From the NCBI RefSeq assembly GCF_016722785.1, contig NZ_JAEQNE010000001.1:1488001-1552000 (forward strand): a stretch of DNA of 64,000 bases, read 5' to 3'. The notes beneath the pieces were generated by a model. It saw only the letters and a program-made list of their open reading frames with translations. It had not been told where the DNA came from and made no database searches. This stretch comes from Ramlibacter monticola. Lineage in GTDB: Bacteria > Pseudomonadota > Gammaproteobacteria > Burkholderiales > Burkholderiaceae_C. Both the position numbers and the translations under genes were made by a program. Numbering within the stretch: position 1 is the stretch's first letter; each line of letters opens with the position of its first letter. Positions 1 to 7,675 of the stretch are shown here, piece by piece.

Positions 1-873
1 GGCATCCCGCTGCAGGCCTTCCTGGGCCAGCTGATGCTCGGGCTCGTGAACGGCGCTTTCTACGCCATGCTGAGCCTCGGCCTCGCCGTCATCTTCGGCC
101 TGCTCGACATCGTCAATTTCGCGCACGGCGCCCTGTACATGGTGGGCGCCTTCGCCGCGTGGATCATGCTGGACAAGTGGGGCGTGAACTACTGGGCCGC
201 GCTCGTGCTCGCGCCGCTGATCGTGGGCGCGCTGGGCGTGGTGATCGAACGCTTCTTCCTCAAGCGGCTGTACGGGCTGGACCCGCTCTACGGCCTGCTG
301 CTGACCTTCGGCCTGTCGCTGATCCTGGAAGGCATCTTCCGCGACCAGTACGGCGTGTCGGGCCAGTCCTATCCGGTGCCGGAGCTGCTGGCCGGCTCCA
401 CCAACCTCGGCTTCATGGTGCTGCCCAACTACCGCGCCTGGGTGGTCTTCGCCTCCATCACCGTGTGCCTGGGCACCTGGTACCTGATCGAGCGCACGCG
501 GCTGGGCGCCTACCTGCGCGCCGGCACCGAGAACGCGAAGCTGGTGCAGGCCTTCGGCGTCAACGTGCCGATGATGGTCACCCTGACCTACGGCGCCGGC
601 GTGGCGCTGGCCGCACTGGCCGGCGTGCTGGCCGCGCCGGTCATCCAGGTGCGGCCGGTGATGGGCTCCAGCCTCATCATCGTGGTGTTCGCCGTGGTGG
701 TGATCGGGGGCATGGGCTCCATCCTCGGCTCGGTGATCACGGGCCTGCTGCTCGGGGTGGTCGAGGGCTTCACCCGGGTGTTCTATCCCGAGGCCTCCAA
801 CGTCGTGGTGTTCGTGATCATGGTGATCGTGCTGATGGTGCGCCCCGCGGGCCTGTTCGGAAAGGAAGCCTGA
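1..873 (+). CDS. livH: LivH-type branched-chain amino acid ABC transporter permease (5' end outside window)
   Basis: Inner-membrane permease of the Liv/HAAT family that, with LivM and the LivG/LivF ATPases, imports branched-chain amino acids or related substrates delivered by a periplasmic binding protein. The reading frame is already open at base 1 (reads GIPLQAFLGQLMLG), which matches the usual N-terminus one or two residues after the start, so the start codon lies just upstream; the ATG at 34 is internal. 290 residues are visible, almost all hydrophobic, with the family motif VIFGLLDIVNFAHGALYMVG near the N-terminus and a conserved C-terminal GGMGSILG segment. livM follows after a palindromic spacer. 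The substrate cannot be read from the permease. Confidence 0.93.
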   Translation, partial: GIPLQAFLGQLMLGLVNGAFYAMLSLGLAVIFGLLDIVNFAHGALYMVGAFAAWIMLDKWGVNYWAALVLAPLIVGALGVVIERFFLKRLYGLDPLYGLLLTFGLSLILEGIFRDQYGVSGQSYPVPELLAGSTNLGFMVLPNYRAWVVFASITVCLGTWYLIERTRLGAYLRAGTENAKLVQAFGVNVPMMVTLTYGAGVALAALAGVLAAPVIQVRPVMGSSLIIVVFAVVVIGGMGSILGSVITGLLLGVVEGFTRVFYPEASNVVVFVIMVIVLMVRPAGLFGKEA

Positions 874-878
874 GGATA

Positions 879-960
879 TGGCTCCCCCCCGAAGCGCCTT
901 CGGCGCCTCCCCCTCGAGGGGGCGCCACCCGCGGCCCGGCAAAGCCGGTTCCGCGGTGGC
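879..960. repeat. Tandem extragenic palindromes between livH and livM (REP-like)
   Basis: The 138-bp gap between livH and livM holds at least two consecutive dyads. One is centred on CCCTCGAGGG and spans 902-926, with GGCGCC at the left end and GCGCC at the right. The second pairs CCGCGG at 929-934 with CCGCGG at 951-956, enclosing CCGGC/GCCGG. There is no T-tract, so simple intrinsic termination is unlikely. REP/BIME-like elements inside operons often modulate mRNA stability between cistrons; that role is inferred here. Confidence 0.6.
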
Positions 961-1011
961 ACTGGATTCGGCCGTGCGCGCGTGTGCCGCAGGCGTGATG
1001 GGAGAACTGAA

Positions 1012-2028
1012 TTGAATACGACATCCGCCGCAGTCGCCGAGGAGGTGCCGGTCACGGCCGCCGCTCCGGCCGCCGCCGCGCCCGTGCGCACGAGCCCCGC
1101 GGTGCTCGTCACCTACCTGGTGCTGCTGGCCCTGGCCATCGCGGCCCCGCTGGTGGGCCTCTATCCCGTGTTCGTGATGAAGGCGCTGTGCTTCGCCCTG
1201 TTCGCCTGCGCCTTCAACCTGCTGCTCGGGTTCACCGGGCTGCTGTCCTTCGGCCATGCGGCCTTCTTCGGTTTCGCCGCCTACGTGACCGGCTGGGTGG
1301 TGAAGGTGCAGGCCTGGCCGCCCGTCGTCGGCATCCTGGGCGGCACCGCGGTGGCGGCCCTGCTGGGCCTGCTGTTCGGGCTGGTGGCGATCCGGCGCCA
1401 GGGCATCTACTTCGCCATGATCACGCTGGCGCTGGCGCAGATGGTGTTCTTCGTCTGCCTGCAGGCGCCCTTCACCGGCGGCGAGGACGGCCTGCAGGCC
1501 GTGCCGCGCGGCACCCTCTTCGGCATCCTGCCGATCGCGAACGACACCGTCATGTACTACGTGGTGCTGGCGGTCTTCGTCGCCTGCTTCCTCGGCATCA
1601 AGCGCATCGTCACCTCGCCCTTCGGCCAGGTGCTGAAGATGATCCGCGAGAACGAGCCGCGCGCGATCTCGCTCGGCTACGAGGTGGACCGCTACAAGCT
1701 GCTCGCCTTCGTGCTGTCGGCGACGCTGGCGGGCCTGGCCGGGGCGCTGAAGTGCCTGGTCATGGGGCTGGCGTCGCTGACCGACGTGGACTGGACGATG
1801 TCGGGCGAGGTGATCCTCATGAGCCTGCTGGGCGGCGTCGGCACCTTCCTGGGGCCGGTGATCGGCGCCGGGCTGGTGATCTCGCTGCAGGACACGCTGG
1901 CGGACAAGGTCGGCGCCTGGGTGACGGTGATCATCGGCGCGATCTTTGTCATATGCGTGCTGGCGTTCCGCAAGGGGATCGTCGGGGAGATCCTGGCGTT
2001 GCTCGAGCGGCGCAAGACGCGGGTTTGA
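1012..2028 (+). CDS. livM: LivM-type branched-chain amino acid ABC transporter permease
   Basis: Second integral-membrane permease subunit of the Liv/HAAT importer, partner of the upstream livH. The product is about 338 residues. It has a short Ala/Pro-rich cytoplasmic start and then 8-10 hydrophobic segments, with the family motifs AFNLLLGFTGLLSFGHAAFFG (read in pieces) and SPFGQVLKMIRENEPRAISL, typical of the cytoplasmic loop that contacts the ATPases. I chose a TTG start at 1012 because GGAGAA at 1001-1006 sits 5 nt upstream; an ATG at 982 in the same frame would add ten residues from the palindromic spacer. No livG/livF follow: the gene is succeeded by a palindromic repeat and a convergent gene, so the ATPases must be elsewhere or upstream of the window. 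Confidence 0.9.
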   Translation: MNTTSAAVAEEVPVTAAAPAAAAPVRTSPAVLVTYLVLLALAIAAPLVGLYPVFVMKALCFALFACAFNLLLGFTGLLSFGHAAFFGFAAYVTGWVVKVQAWPPVVGILGGTAVAALLGLLFGLVAIRRQGIYFAMITLALAQMVFFVCLQAPFTGGEDGLQAVPRGTLFGILPIANDTVMYYVVLAVFVACFLGIKRIVTSPFGQVLKMIRENEPRAISLGYEVDRYKLLAFVLSATLAGLAGALKCLVMGLASLTDVDWTMSGEVILMSLLGGVGTFLGPVIGAGLVISLQDTLADKVGAWVTVIIGAIFVICVLAFRKGIVGEILALLERRKTRV

Positions 2029-2047
2029 GGGGCGAAGAAACAAGAGG

Positions 2048-2155
2048 CCGAACGCAGAGGGCGCAGAGGATACGCAGAGAACGCAGAAAAGAAACTTCAA
2101 AAGTCTTTGGTCTTTTCTGCGTCCTTTGCGCATCCTCTGCGCCCTCTGCGTTCGG
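2048..2155. repeat. Large palindromic intergenic repeat, copy 1
   Basis: Inverted repeat of about 108 bp whose arms start with CCGAACGCAGAGGGCGCAG and end with its complement. Each arm is itself made of about four units of roughly 9 bp related to CGCAGAGGA. It begins 20 nt after the livM stop and ends 12 nt before the stop of the convergent lipoprotein gene, so it may act as a bidirectional 3'-end structure. Related copies: 4521-4657, 12798-12920, 24353-24475, 31057-31178 and 54857-54974. Confidence 0.9.
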
Positions 2156-2166
2156 CTGTCAGGTTT

Positions 2167-3615
2167 TCAACTCCGCCCGACCCAGGTGCGCAGTTCCGTG
2201 TACGGCACGATCCGCCCGTGCAGCGGCAGGATCCGGTCCGGGGTCCATCCCAGCCGCTCGATGTTCTGCACCAGGTTGACGTTGTTCGCGTTCGGCGGCG
2301 AAGGCGGGGCCGTGTTGGGCGCGCCCGGCGTGTAGGCGTCCGCTTCCACCAGCAGGCGCTCGCGCGGCAGCCAGGCCATCATGAAGCCCTGCGCGTGCAC
2401 GCTGCCTTCGATGAAGCGCACTTCCACCGTGCGCGAGGCGTCGCTGAAGGTGCGCGAGCCATTGATGCCCAGCAGCGTGGGACGCCGGCCGGACTGCTGC
2501 AGCGCATCCGGGCGGATCGCGTTCGGCGTGGCGAAGGCCTGCTCGTACCAGGGCCGCGCCTGCTCGCTCACCACCAGCGTGGCGCCGGCCGAGGCCGCGG
2601 TGCGCAAGCCGCCCGCGTGATCGAAGTGGTGGTGCGAGTTGACCACGTAGCGCAGCGGCTTGCCGGGCACGAGGCGCCGCGCCTCCGCCAGCACCGCCAG
2701 CGAGCGCCCGTCGTACAGCGGGCTTTCGATCAGCATGGTGTGGTCCGCGAACTCCACCAGCACGCTGTGGTGCGAACCGCCCGCGAGGTACCAGATGCCC
2801 GGCGCGACCTGCTGCGCGTCCACCTTCTCGGCAAAGGACGCCACCAGCGGCGGCACCGGCATGTCGAGCGCGGGGTTGGCCTGTACCTCGGTGACGGTCA
2901 GGTCGTACACGGGATGGCCGCCCTGCGTCTGGACGATGCGGGCCGGGAACTTCACGCCGCCCCAGTCGCGCCAGCCCGAATAGACCGTGGTGGTGGGCGT
3001 GTCGCCGGTCACCGGGTTCGGCACCACCGACTCGACCCGCTGCACCAGTCCGTCGGCGCCGATGTACGCGGTGGCGCGGTAGCGGCCGGGCTGGGCGAAG
3101 GCCACGACGGACAGGCCGCCCTCGGACCGCACGGTCGCGTTGTTGCGCATCGCCGCCTTGATCACGCCGTGCGGCGTGGTCCACAGGTCGTGGATGCGGC
3201 CGTCGAGCGCGACCGGTGCCGCCTGCGGCGCCGGTCCGACCATGTTCCAGGCCTGCTCGCCGCGCACCCAGGCCGAGACGCGCTGCTCGCCCGTGCCCAT
3301 CAGGGGCAAGGCGCCGCCGCCGTTGGGTTCGGCCCGCGTGCGCACGGAGTCCTCGCGCATCGCCGCGTTGTCGTAGTCGATCCAGCGCGCGAAGGTCGGG
3401 ATGTTGATGCGCGGCCAGGGCTGGCCGGGCACGTAGGCCTGGCCGAAGATGCCGCCGGTGCCGTTGGCGGCGAAGCGCAGCGTCTTCAGCTGGCTGCCGC
3501 CCATGGCCACGTCGGCCTGGCGCAGCACCGCCTGCGGGTCGGACACGGATGTCGCGCAGCCCGCGACACCGAGGGCCGCGAGCGCGGCGAGGGAAACCAG
3601 GGCACGTCTCTGCAT
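2167..3615 (-). CDS. Metallo-beta-lactamase-fold lipoprotein
   Basis: Probable outer- or inner-membrane-anchored metallohydrolase of 482 residues. The N-terminus has a basic start, a hydrophobic stretch and a lipobox ending GVAGC, with Cys20 as the lipidation site. Residues about 25-260 form a domain I cannot name. Residues about 265-480 form a metallo-beta-lactamase fold with the zinc motif HHHFDHAG at 328-335. The substrate cannot be predicted; the fold covers lactonases, thioesterases, sulfatases and others. The start ATG at 3615 is preceded by AAGGAG with good spacing; longer reading frames upstream lack a ribosome binding site. It is transcribed convergently with livM and divergently from the dehydrogenase gene at 3739. 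Confidence 0.85.
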   Translation of the reverse strand: MQRRALVSLAALAALGVAGCATSVSDPQAVLRQADVAMGGSQLKTLRFAANGTGGIFGQAYVPGQPWPRINIPTFARWIDYDNAAMREDSVRTRAEPNGGGALPLMGTGEQRVSAWVRGEQAWNMVGPAPQAAPVALDGRIHDLWTTPHGVIKAAMRNNATVRSEGGLSVVAFAQPGRYRATAYIGADGLVQRVESVVPNPVTGDTPTTTVYSGWRDWGGVKFPARIVQTQGGHPVYDLTVTEVQANPALDMPVPPLVASFAEKVDAQQVAPGIWYLAGGSHHSVLVEFADHTMLIESPLYDGRSLAVLAEARRLVPGKPLRYVVNSHHHFDHAGGLRTAASAGATLVVSEQARPWYEQAFATPNAIRPDALQQSGRRPTLLGINGSRTFSDASRTVEVRFIEGSVHAQGFMMAWLPRERLLVEADAYTPGAPNTAPPSPPNANNVNLVQNIERLGWTPDRILPLHGRIVPYTELRTWVGRS

Positions 3616-3738
3616 GTCGTCTCCTTGCCAGCGGCGGTCGGTGCGCGCAGTAAAGCGACGCGCTGGGGGTTGTCCTGAAGGTGATTGGAGCCGGCGCGCG
3701 CCTGCATTAGGCTGCGCCGACGCGAAAGGAGTTCCCCG

Positions 3739-4512
3739 ATGAAAGACCTGTTTTCCCTGCAAGGGCGCGTGGCCCTCGTGACCGGCGGCTCGCGCGGCAT
3801 CGGCCGCATGATCGCCACCGGCTTCCTCCACCACGGCGTGAAGGTCTACATCAGCGCGCGCAAGGCAGCGGCCTGCGAGGCCACGGCCGAGGAGCTGTCG
3901 GCGATCGGGCCCTGCGTCCCCTTGCCGGCGGACGTGTCCACGGTCGAGGGCGCGCGCGCGCTGGCGGCGCAGGTGATGGAGCGCGAACCCTCGCTGGACA
4001 TCCTGGTGAACAACGCGGGCGCAGCCTGGGGCGAGGCCTTCGACACCTTCCCCGAGAGCGGCTGGGACAAGGTGGTGGACCTGAACATGAAGGCGCCCTT
4101 CTTCCTCACGCAGGCCCTGCACGCGCACCTGCGCAAGGCGGCGACAGCGCAGCGGCCGGCCAAGGTGATCAACATCGCCTCGATCGACGGCATCTCCGTC
4201 AACCAGTGGGAAACCTACTCGTACACGGCGAGCAAGGCCGGACTCATCCACCTCACCCGGCGCATGGCCCTGCGGCTCGCGCAGGACGGCATCGTGGTGA
4301 ACGGGATCGCGCCGGGTCCCTTCGCGTCGGACATGAACAAGCAGGCGCGCGACCACGGCGACGAGGTGGCGCAGCGGGTGCCGGCGGGCCGGATCGGGCA
4401 GCCGGAGGACATGGCGGGGGCCGCGATCTTCCTGGCGTCGCGGGCGGGGGATTTCGTCGTCGGGGAGACGATCGTGGTGGACGGCGGGGTGACGTTCGCG
4501 CGGGGGTCTTGA
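3739..4512 (+). CDS. SDR-family NAD(P)-dependent oxidoreductase
   Basis: Short-chain dehydrogenase/reductase of 257 residues, a classical single-domain Rossmann enzyme. The cofactor motif TGGSRGIG lies at about residues 14-21, NNAG marks beta-strand 4, and the catalytic YTASK motif (YxxxK) follows a conserved Ser. The C-terminal VVDGG stretch fits the FabG-like subgroup, but the substrate cannot be read. The start at 3739 was chosen because AAAGGAG lies 7 nt upstream; the in-frame ATG at 3685 has no such site. It stands alone, divergent from the lipoprotein gene, and is followed 9 nt after its stop by palindromic repeat copy 2. Confidence 0.9.
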   Translation: MKDLFSLQGRVALVTGGSRGIGRMIATGFLHHGVKVYISARKAAACEATAEELSAIGPCVPLPADVSTVEGARALAAQVMEREPSLDILVNNAGAAWGEAFDTFPESGWDKVVDLNMKAPFFLTQALHAHLRKAATAQRPAKVINIASIDGISVNQWETYSYTASKAGLIHLTRRMALRLAQDGIVVNGIAPGPFASDMNKQARDHGDEVAQRVPAGRIGQPEDMAGAAIFLASRAGDFVVGETIVVDGGVTFARGS

Positions 4513-4520
4513 AGGGAGAA

Positions 4521-4657
4521 ACCGAACAGCCGAACGCAGAGGGCGCAAAGGATACGCAGAGGACGCAGAAAAGACCTCAGAAGGATTTCCCTTCCTTCCG
4601 GATGTTCTTCTGCGTCCTCTGCGCTCTCTCTGCGCCCTCTGCGTTCGGCTGTTCGGT
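4521..4657. repeat. Large palindromic intergenic repeat, copy 2
   Basis: Inverted repeat of about 137 bp between the convergent SDR and PfkB-kinase genes (stops at 4512 and 4672). The outer arms are ACCGAACAGCCGAACGCAG and its complement. The apex carries its own small dyad, AAGGATTTCCCTTCCTT. The right arm shares a long exact block with copy 5 (starting GGATGTTCTTCTGCG), suggesting recent duplication or conversion between the two. Confidence 0.9.
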
Positions 4658-4671
4658 CTTGCCTTTTCCGA

Positions 4672-5568
4672 CTAGCGCTTCAGCCCGTCCAGCGTGTAGT
4701 TCTGCGGCCCGCGGCTCGCGATCTTGATCGCGCCCACCTTGTTGCCCAGCTCGGCGCAGCGCGCGAGCGTCCAGCCCTGCTCCAGGCCGTACAGCAGCGC
4801 GCCGCGCCAGGCGTCGCCGCAGCCGGTGGGATCGACGATGGCGGCCGGCTGCTCCGGCGGCACCCGCGTCACCTCGCCGTCGACCCACACCTCGCAGCCG
4901 TCGCCGCCCAGCGTCACCACCAGGCCGCGCACGCGGCGCGAGATCTCGGCGCTGCTCCAGCCCGTGCGTTCGCTGAGCATCTTGCCCTCGTAGTCGTTCA
5001 CGGTGACCCAGGTCGCCTGCTCGATGAAGTTCGCCAGTTCCCAGCCGTCGAACATCGGCAGGCCCTGGCCCGGGTCGAACACGAAGGGGATGCCGGCGGC
5101 CTGGAACTGCTCGGCGTGCTGCAGCATCGCGTCGCGGCCGTCGGGCGAGATCATGCCCAGCCGGATGTCCTGCCGCGCCGGCACCTTCACCTGGTGCGCC
5201 TGCATCATGGCGCCGGGGTGGAAGGCGGTGATCTGGTTGTTGTCCTGGTCCGTCATGATCATCGCCTGCGCCGTGTAGGTGTCGTCCACGCGCAGCACGA
5301 ACTCGGTGCGGATGCCCAGCTTGTCGAAGCGCTGCAGGTAGTCGCCGCCGTCGCTGCCGACCGCGCCCATGGGCAGCGGCTCGCCGCCCAGCAGCTTCAG
5401 CGCGTAGGCGATGTTGCCCGCGCAGCCGCCGAAGTCGCGCCGCAGCGAAGGCACGAGGAAGGAGACGTTGAGGATGTGCAGCTGGTCCGGCAGGATCTGC
5501 TCGGCGAAGCGCCCCTCGAAGTTCATGATGTTGTCGAAGGCGAGGGATCCGCAGATGACGGCGGCCAT
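4672..5568 (-). CDS. PfkB-family carbohydrate/adenosine kinase
   Basis: Sugar or nucleoside kinase of the ribokinase/PfkB family, 298 residues. The C-terminal signature DPTGCGDAWRGAL contains the catalytic base Asp and anion hole (DTxGxGD type). The N-terminal GGCAGNIAYALKLLG motif binds substrate. In related Burkholderiales this type is usually annotated as adenosine kinase-like, but specificity among adenosine, ribose and fructose derivatives cannot be settled from sequence. It is probably cytoplasmic. The next minus-strand gene upstream, the DUF3426 gene, ends 22 nt before this start, so the two may be co-transcribed. Confidence 0.88.
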   Translation of the reverse strand: MAAVICGSLAFDNIMNFEGRFAEQILPDQLHILNVSFLVPSLRRDFGGCAGNIAYALKLLGGEPLPMGAVGSDGGDYLQRFDKLGIRTEFVLRVDDTYTAQAMIMTDQDNNQITAFHPGAMMQAHQVKVPARQDIRLGMISPDGRDAMLQHAEQFQAAGIPFVFDPGQGLPMFDGWELANFIEQATWVTVNDYEGKMLSERTGWSSAEISRRVRGLVVTLGGDGCEVWVDGEVTRVPPEQPAAIVDPTGCGDAWRGALLYGLEQGWTLARCAELGNKVGAIKIASRGPQNYTLDGLKR

Positions 5569-5590
5569 GGTTCTCTTTCGGTGGGGAGGA

Positions 5591-6676
5591 TCAGGGGTAG
5601 AAGGCGAGCAGGCGGTAGCCGGCCACGCGCGACGCGTTCGGCATGGTGAGCGACACGCCCACCGCGCCCGTCCACTCGGCGCCCTGGGCGAGTGCCTCGC
5701 CCGCCGCGCCGAGCTCGCCGGGCAGCAGGACGCGCCGCGCGATCGCCTGGTCCTGCGCGTCCGTGACGGTCAGCTCCATGGCCGGCAGCGCGACCTGGGT
5801 GCGCGCCGTGTTGCGCACGGTGAACGCGAGGCGGTAGATGTCGTTGCGCACGCGCGTGAAGCCGGAGCTCTCGATGACGATGGACTCGATCTGCCGCGGA
5901 GGTCCGAGCCGGCACTGCAGCAGCGCGCACATCTGCGCGAGCGCCGGCCGCAGGGCCGGCTGCTGCAGCGCGAGCCGGTCGCGGTCGTGCCAGGCGACCT
6001 GCAGCGCGAGCAGCGTGCCCAGCACGAAGGCGGCGAGCAGGAGCCCGCCGCGCACCGCCGGCCGGCGCCAGAAGGCGCGGCGCCGGGCCTGGCGCATGAA
6101 GGAGACGTCGTGCAGCTGCTCCTCGGTGTACTCCTCCTCGTCCTCCTCCCCGCGCGGGCGGCGCTCGGACGGCGCCGGCGGGGTCGACGGGTCGAGGTCG
6201 TCGACCATCAGGTCCGAGCGTCGGAACACGAAGGGCCCGTCCAGGGGCGAGGGTTCGAGGGCGTGGCTGACGGCGTCCAGGTAGCCGGAGTCGTCCTGCC
6301 GCTTCAGCGCAGGCGCGACGGTGCGCTCGGCCGCCGCCGCCAGTGGCTCGGCCGGCGCCGGTTCCGGGGCCGGCAGCGGGGCCGGGTCCATGCTGTCCGG
6401 GAAGCCGGTGGAGGGCAGCCAGCTGTCCGCCTCCGCCGGCGGGGGCTCCGGGCGCAGCGCGGGCGGCGTCGCCGCCAGGAAGGACGGTACCTCCGGCGGC
6501 CGGGCGGCTTCCGCCGTGCGGACCTGCTCCAGCACCGATTCGTCGACCATGTGGGCGGAGGCGTCGAACACCTCGCTGCAATGGCCGCAGCGCACCCAGC
6601 CCTCGGAGATCTTCAACTGGTCCGGCACGACACGGAACATGGTCCCGCAGGCAGGGCAGCTGGTGATCAGGCTCAT
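5591..6676 (-). CDS. Zinc-ribbon / DUF3426 membrane protein
   Basis: Protein of 361 residues with an N-terminal MJ0042-type zinc ribbon (Cys7, Cys10, Cys30 and Cys33 visible as CPAC and CGHC). A long Pro/Ala/Glu-rich, low-complexity, acidic linker follows, then one transmembrane segment near residues 200-222. The C-terminal domain is of DUF3426 type and probably lies on the periplasmic side. Its function is unknown. The placement next to prmA is a conserved Burkholderiales arrangement. The short gap to prmA (25 nt) suggests co-transcription with prmA and the accBC genes. Confidence 0.85.
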   Translation of the reverse strand: MSLITSCPACGTMFRVVPDQLKISEGWVRCGHCSEVFDASAHMVDESVLEQVRTAEAARPPEVPSFLAATPPALRPEPPPAEADSWLPSTGFPDSMDPAPLPAPEPAPAEPLAAAAERTVAPALKRQDDSGYLDAVSHALEPSPLDGPFVFRRSDLMVDDLDPSTPPAPSERRPRGEEDEEEYTEEQLHDVSFMRQARRRAFWRRPAVRGGLLLAAFVLGTLLALQVAWHDRDRLALQQPALRPALAQMCALLQCRLGPPRQIESIVIESSGFTRVRNDIYRLAFTVRNTARTQVALPAMELTVTDAQDQAIARRVLLPGELGAAGEALAQGAEWTGAVGVSLTMPNASRVAGYRLLAFYP

Positions 6677-6701
6677 GAGCCCGCGATTGTAGAGATGGCG
6701 G

Positions 6702-7583
6702 CTAGAGTTTCGCCGTCATCAGGATCCAGCCGTCTTCTTCGTCGCTGACGTCCAGCTGGCAGTAAGGCTCGTAGGCGTCCTTCAGCTCCTGCGCCTGCCG
6801 CGCCAGGATGCCCGCGAGGACCAGCGCGCCGCCGGGGGCCACGTGGCTCGCGAGCAGGGGTGCCAGCACCTTCAGCGGCGTGGCCAGGATGTTGGCCAGC
6901 ACGGAGTCGTAGCGGCCCTTGGCGCGCTCCGGCAGTCCGGCCGTGAGTTGCACGCCGTTGGCCTGCGCGTTCGCTTCGGTGGAACGCACCGCGGCCTCGT
7001 CGATGTCCACTGCATCGACCTGCGCCGCTCCGTGCTTGGCCGCACCGATGGCGAGGATGCCGGAGCCGCAGCCGTAATCGAGCACGCGCTGCCCCGCGGG
7101 CGCATGGCGCGCGATCCAGCGCAGGCACATGCGGGTGGTGGGATGCGTGCCGGTGCCGAAGGCCAGCCCGGGGTCGAGCCGGATCACCTGCCGCGCCCCC
7201 GCGGGCGGCTCGTGCCAGCTGGGCACGATCCAGAAGGTGGGCGTGATCTCCACCGGCTCGAACTGCGATTGCGTCAGGCGCACCCAGTCCTGGTCCGGCA
7301 CGGCCTGGATGCCGAGGAGCTTGCAGCCCTGGAAGAAGTCCTGCGGCTGCAGCAGCTGCGCCGCCTCCCGCGCCTGCGCCTCCTCGGTGAACAGCGCGAC
7401 GACCAGCGAGCGCTGCCAGCCCTCCTTGGGCGGCGGCATCCCGGGTTCGCCGAAAAGCGCCTGCTCCGCGGGGGTCTGGGCGTCGGCGTCCTCCACCGAG
7501 ACGCTCAGCGCATCGAGCGCCTCGAGCGCGTCGCCGACCGCCTCGACGCGCTCTTCCGGGCACAGCAGCCGCAGTTCGAACAT
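6702..7583 (-). CDS. prmA: Ribosomal protein L11 methyltransferase PrmA
   Basis: SAM-dependent enzyme that methylates several Lys and N-terminal amino groups of ribosomal protein L11. The product has 293 residues, the normal length. An N-terminal L11-recognition domain (about 1-100) precedes a Rossmann methyltransferase domain with motif I DYGCGSGILAIGAAKHGA and the catalytic-loop motif NILATPL. The start MFELRLLC at 7583 is the standard N-terminus; an in-frame extension upstream has no support. It lies between accC (92 nt upstream) and the DUF3426 gene. Confidence 0.95.
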   Translation of the reverse strand: MFELRLLCPEERVEAVGDALEALDALSVSVEDADAQTPAEQALFGEPGMPPPKEGWQRSLVVALFTEEAQAREAAQLLQPQDFFQGCKLLGIQAVPDQDWVRLTQSQFEPVEITPTFWIVPSWHEPPAGARQVIRLDPGLAFGTGTHPTTRMCLRWIARHAPAGQRVLDYGCGSGILAIGAAKHGAAQVDAVDIDEAAVRSTEANAQANGVQLTAGLPERAKGRYDSVLANILATPLKVLAPLLASHVAPGGALVLAGILARQAQELKDAYEPYCQLDVSDEEDGWILMTAKL

Positions 7584-7675
7584 CGTCAACTCGCCGCCGG
7601 GCCGCCCCAAGGCGAGTTGGGCCCGCTCGGGGGGCAGCGACGACACGAAGTGCGGAGCGTGGGGGCCATGATTCT

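Noticed and set aside
2041-2335. Short frames reading through the palindromic repeats (products like NAEGAEDTQRTQK)
   Set aside because: They arise from the repeat units themselves, occur in several frames and run off into shadow frames of neighbours.
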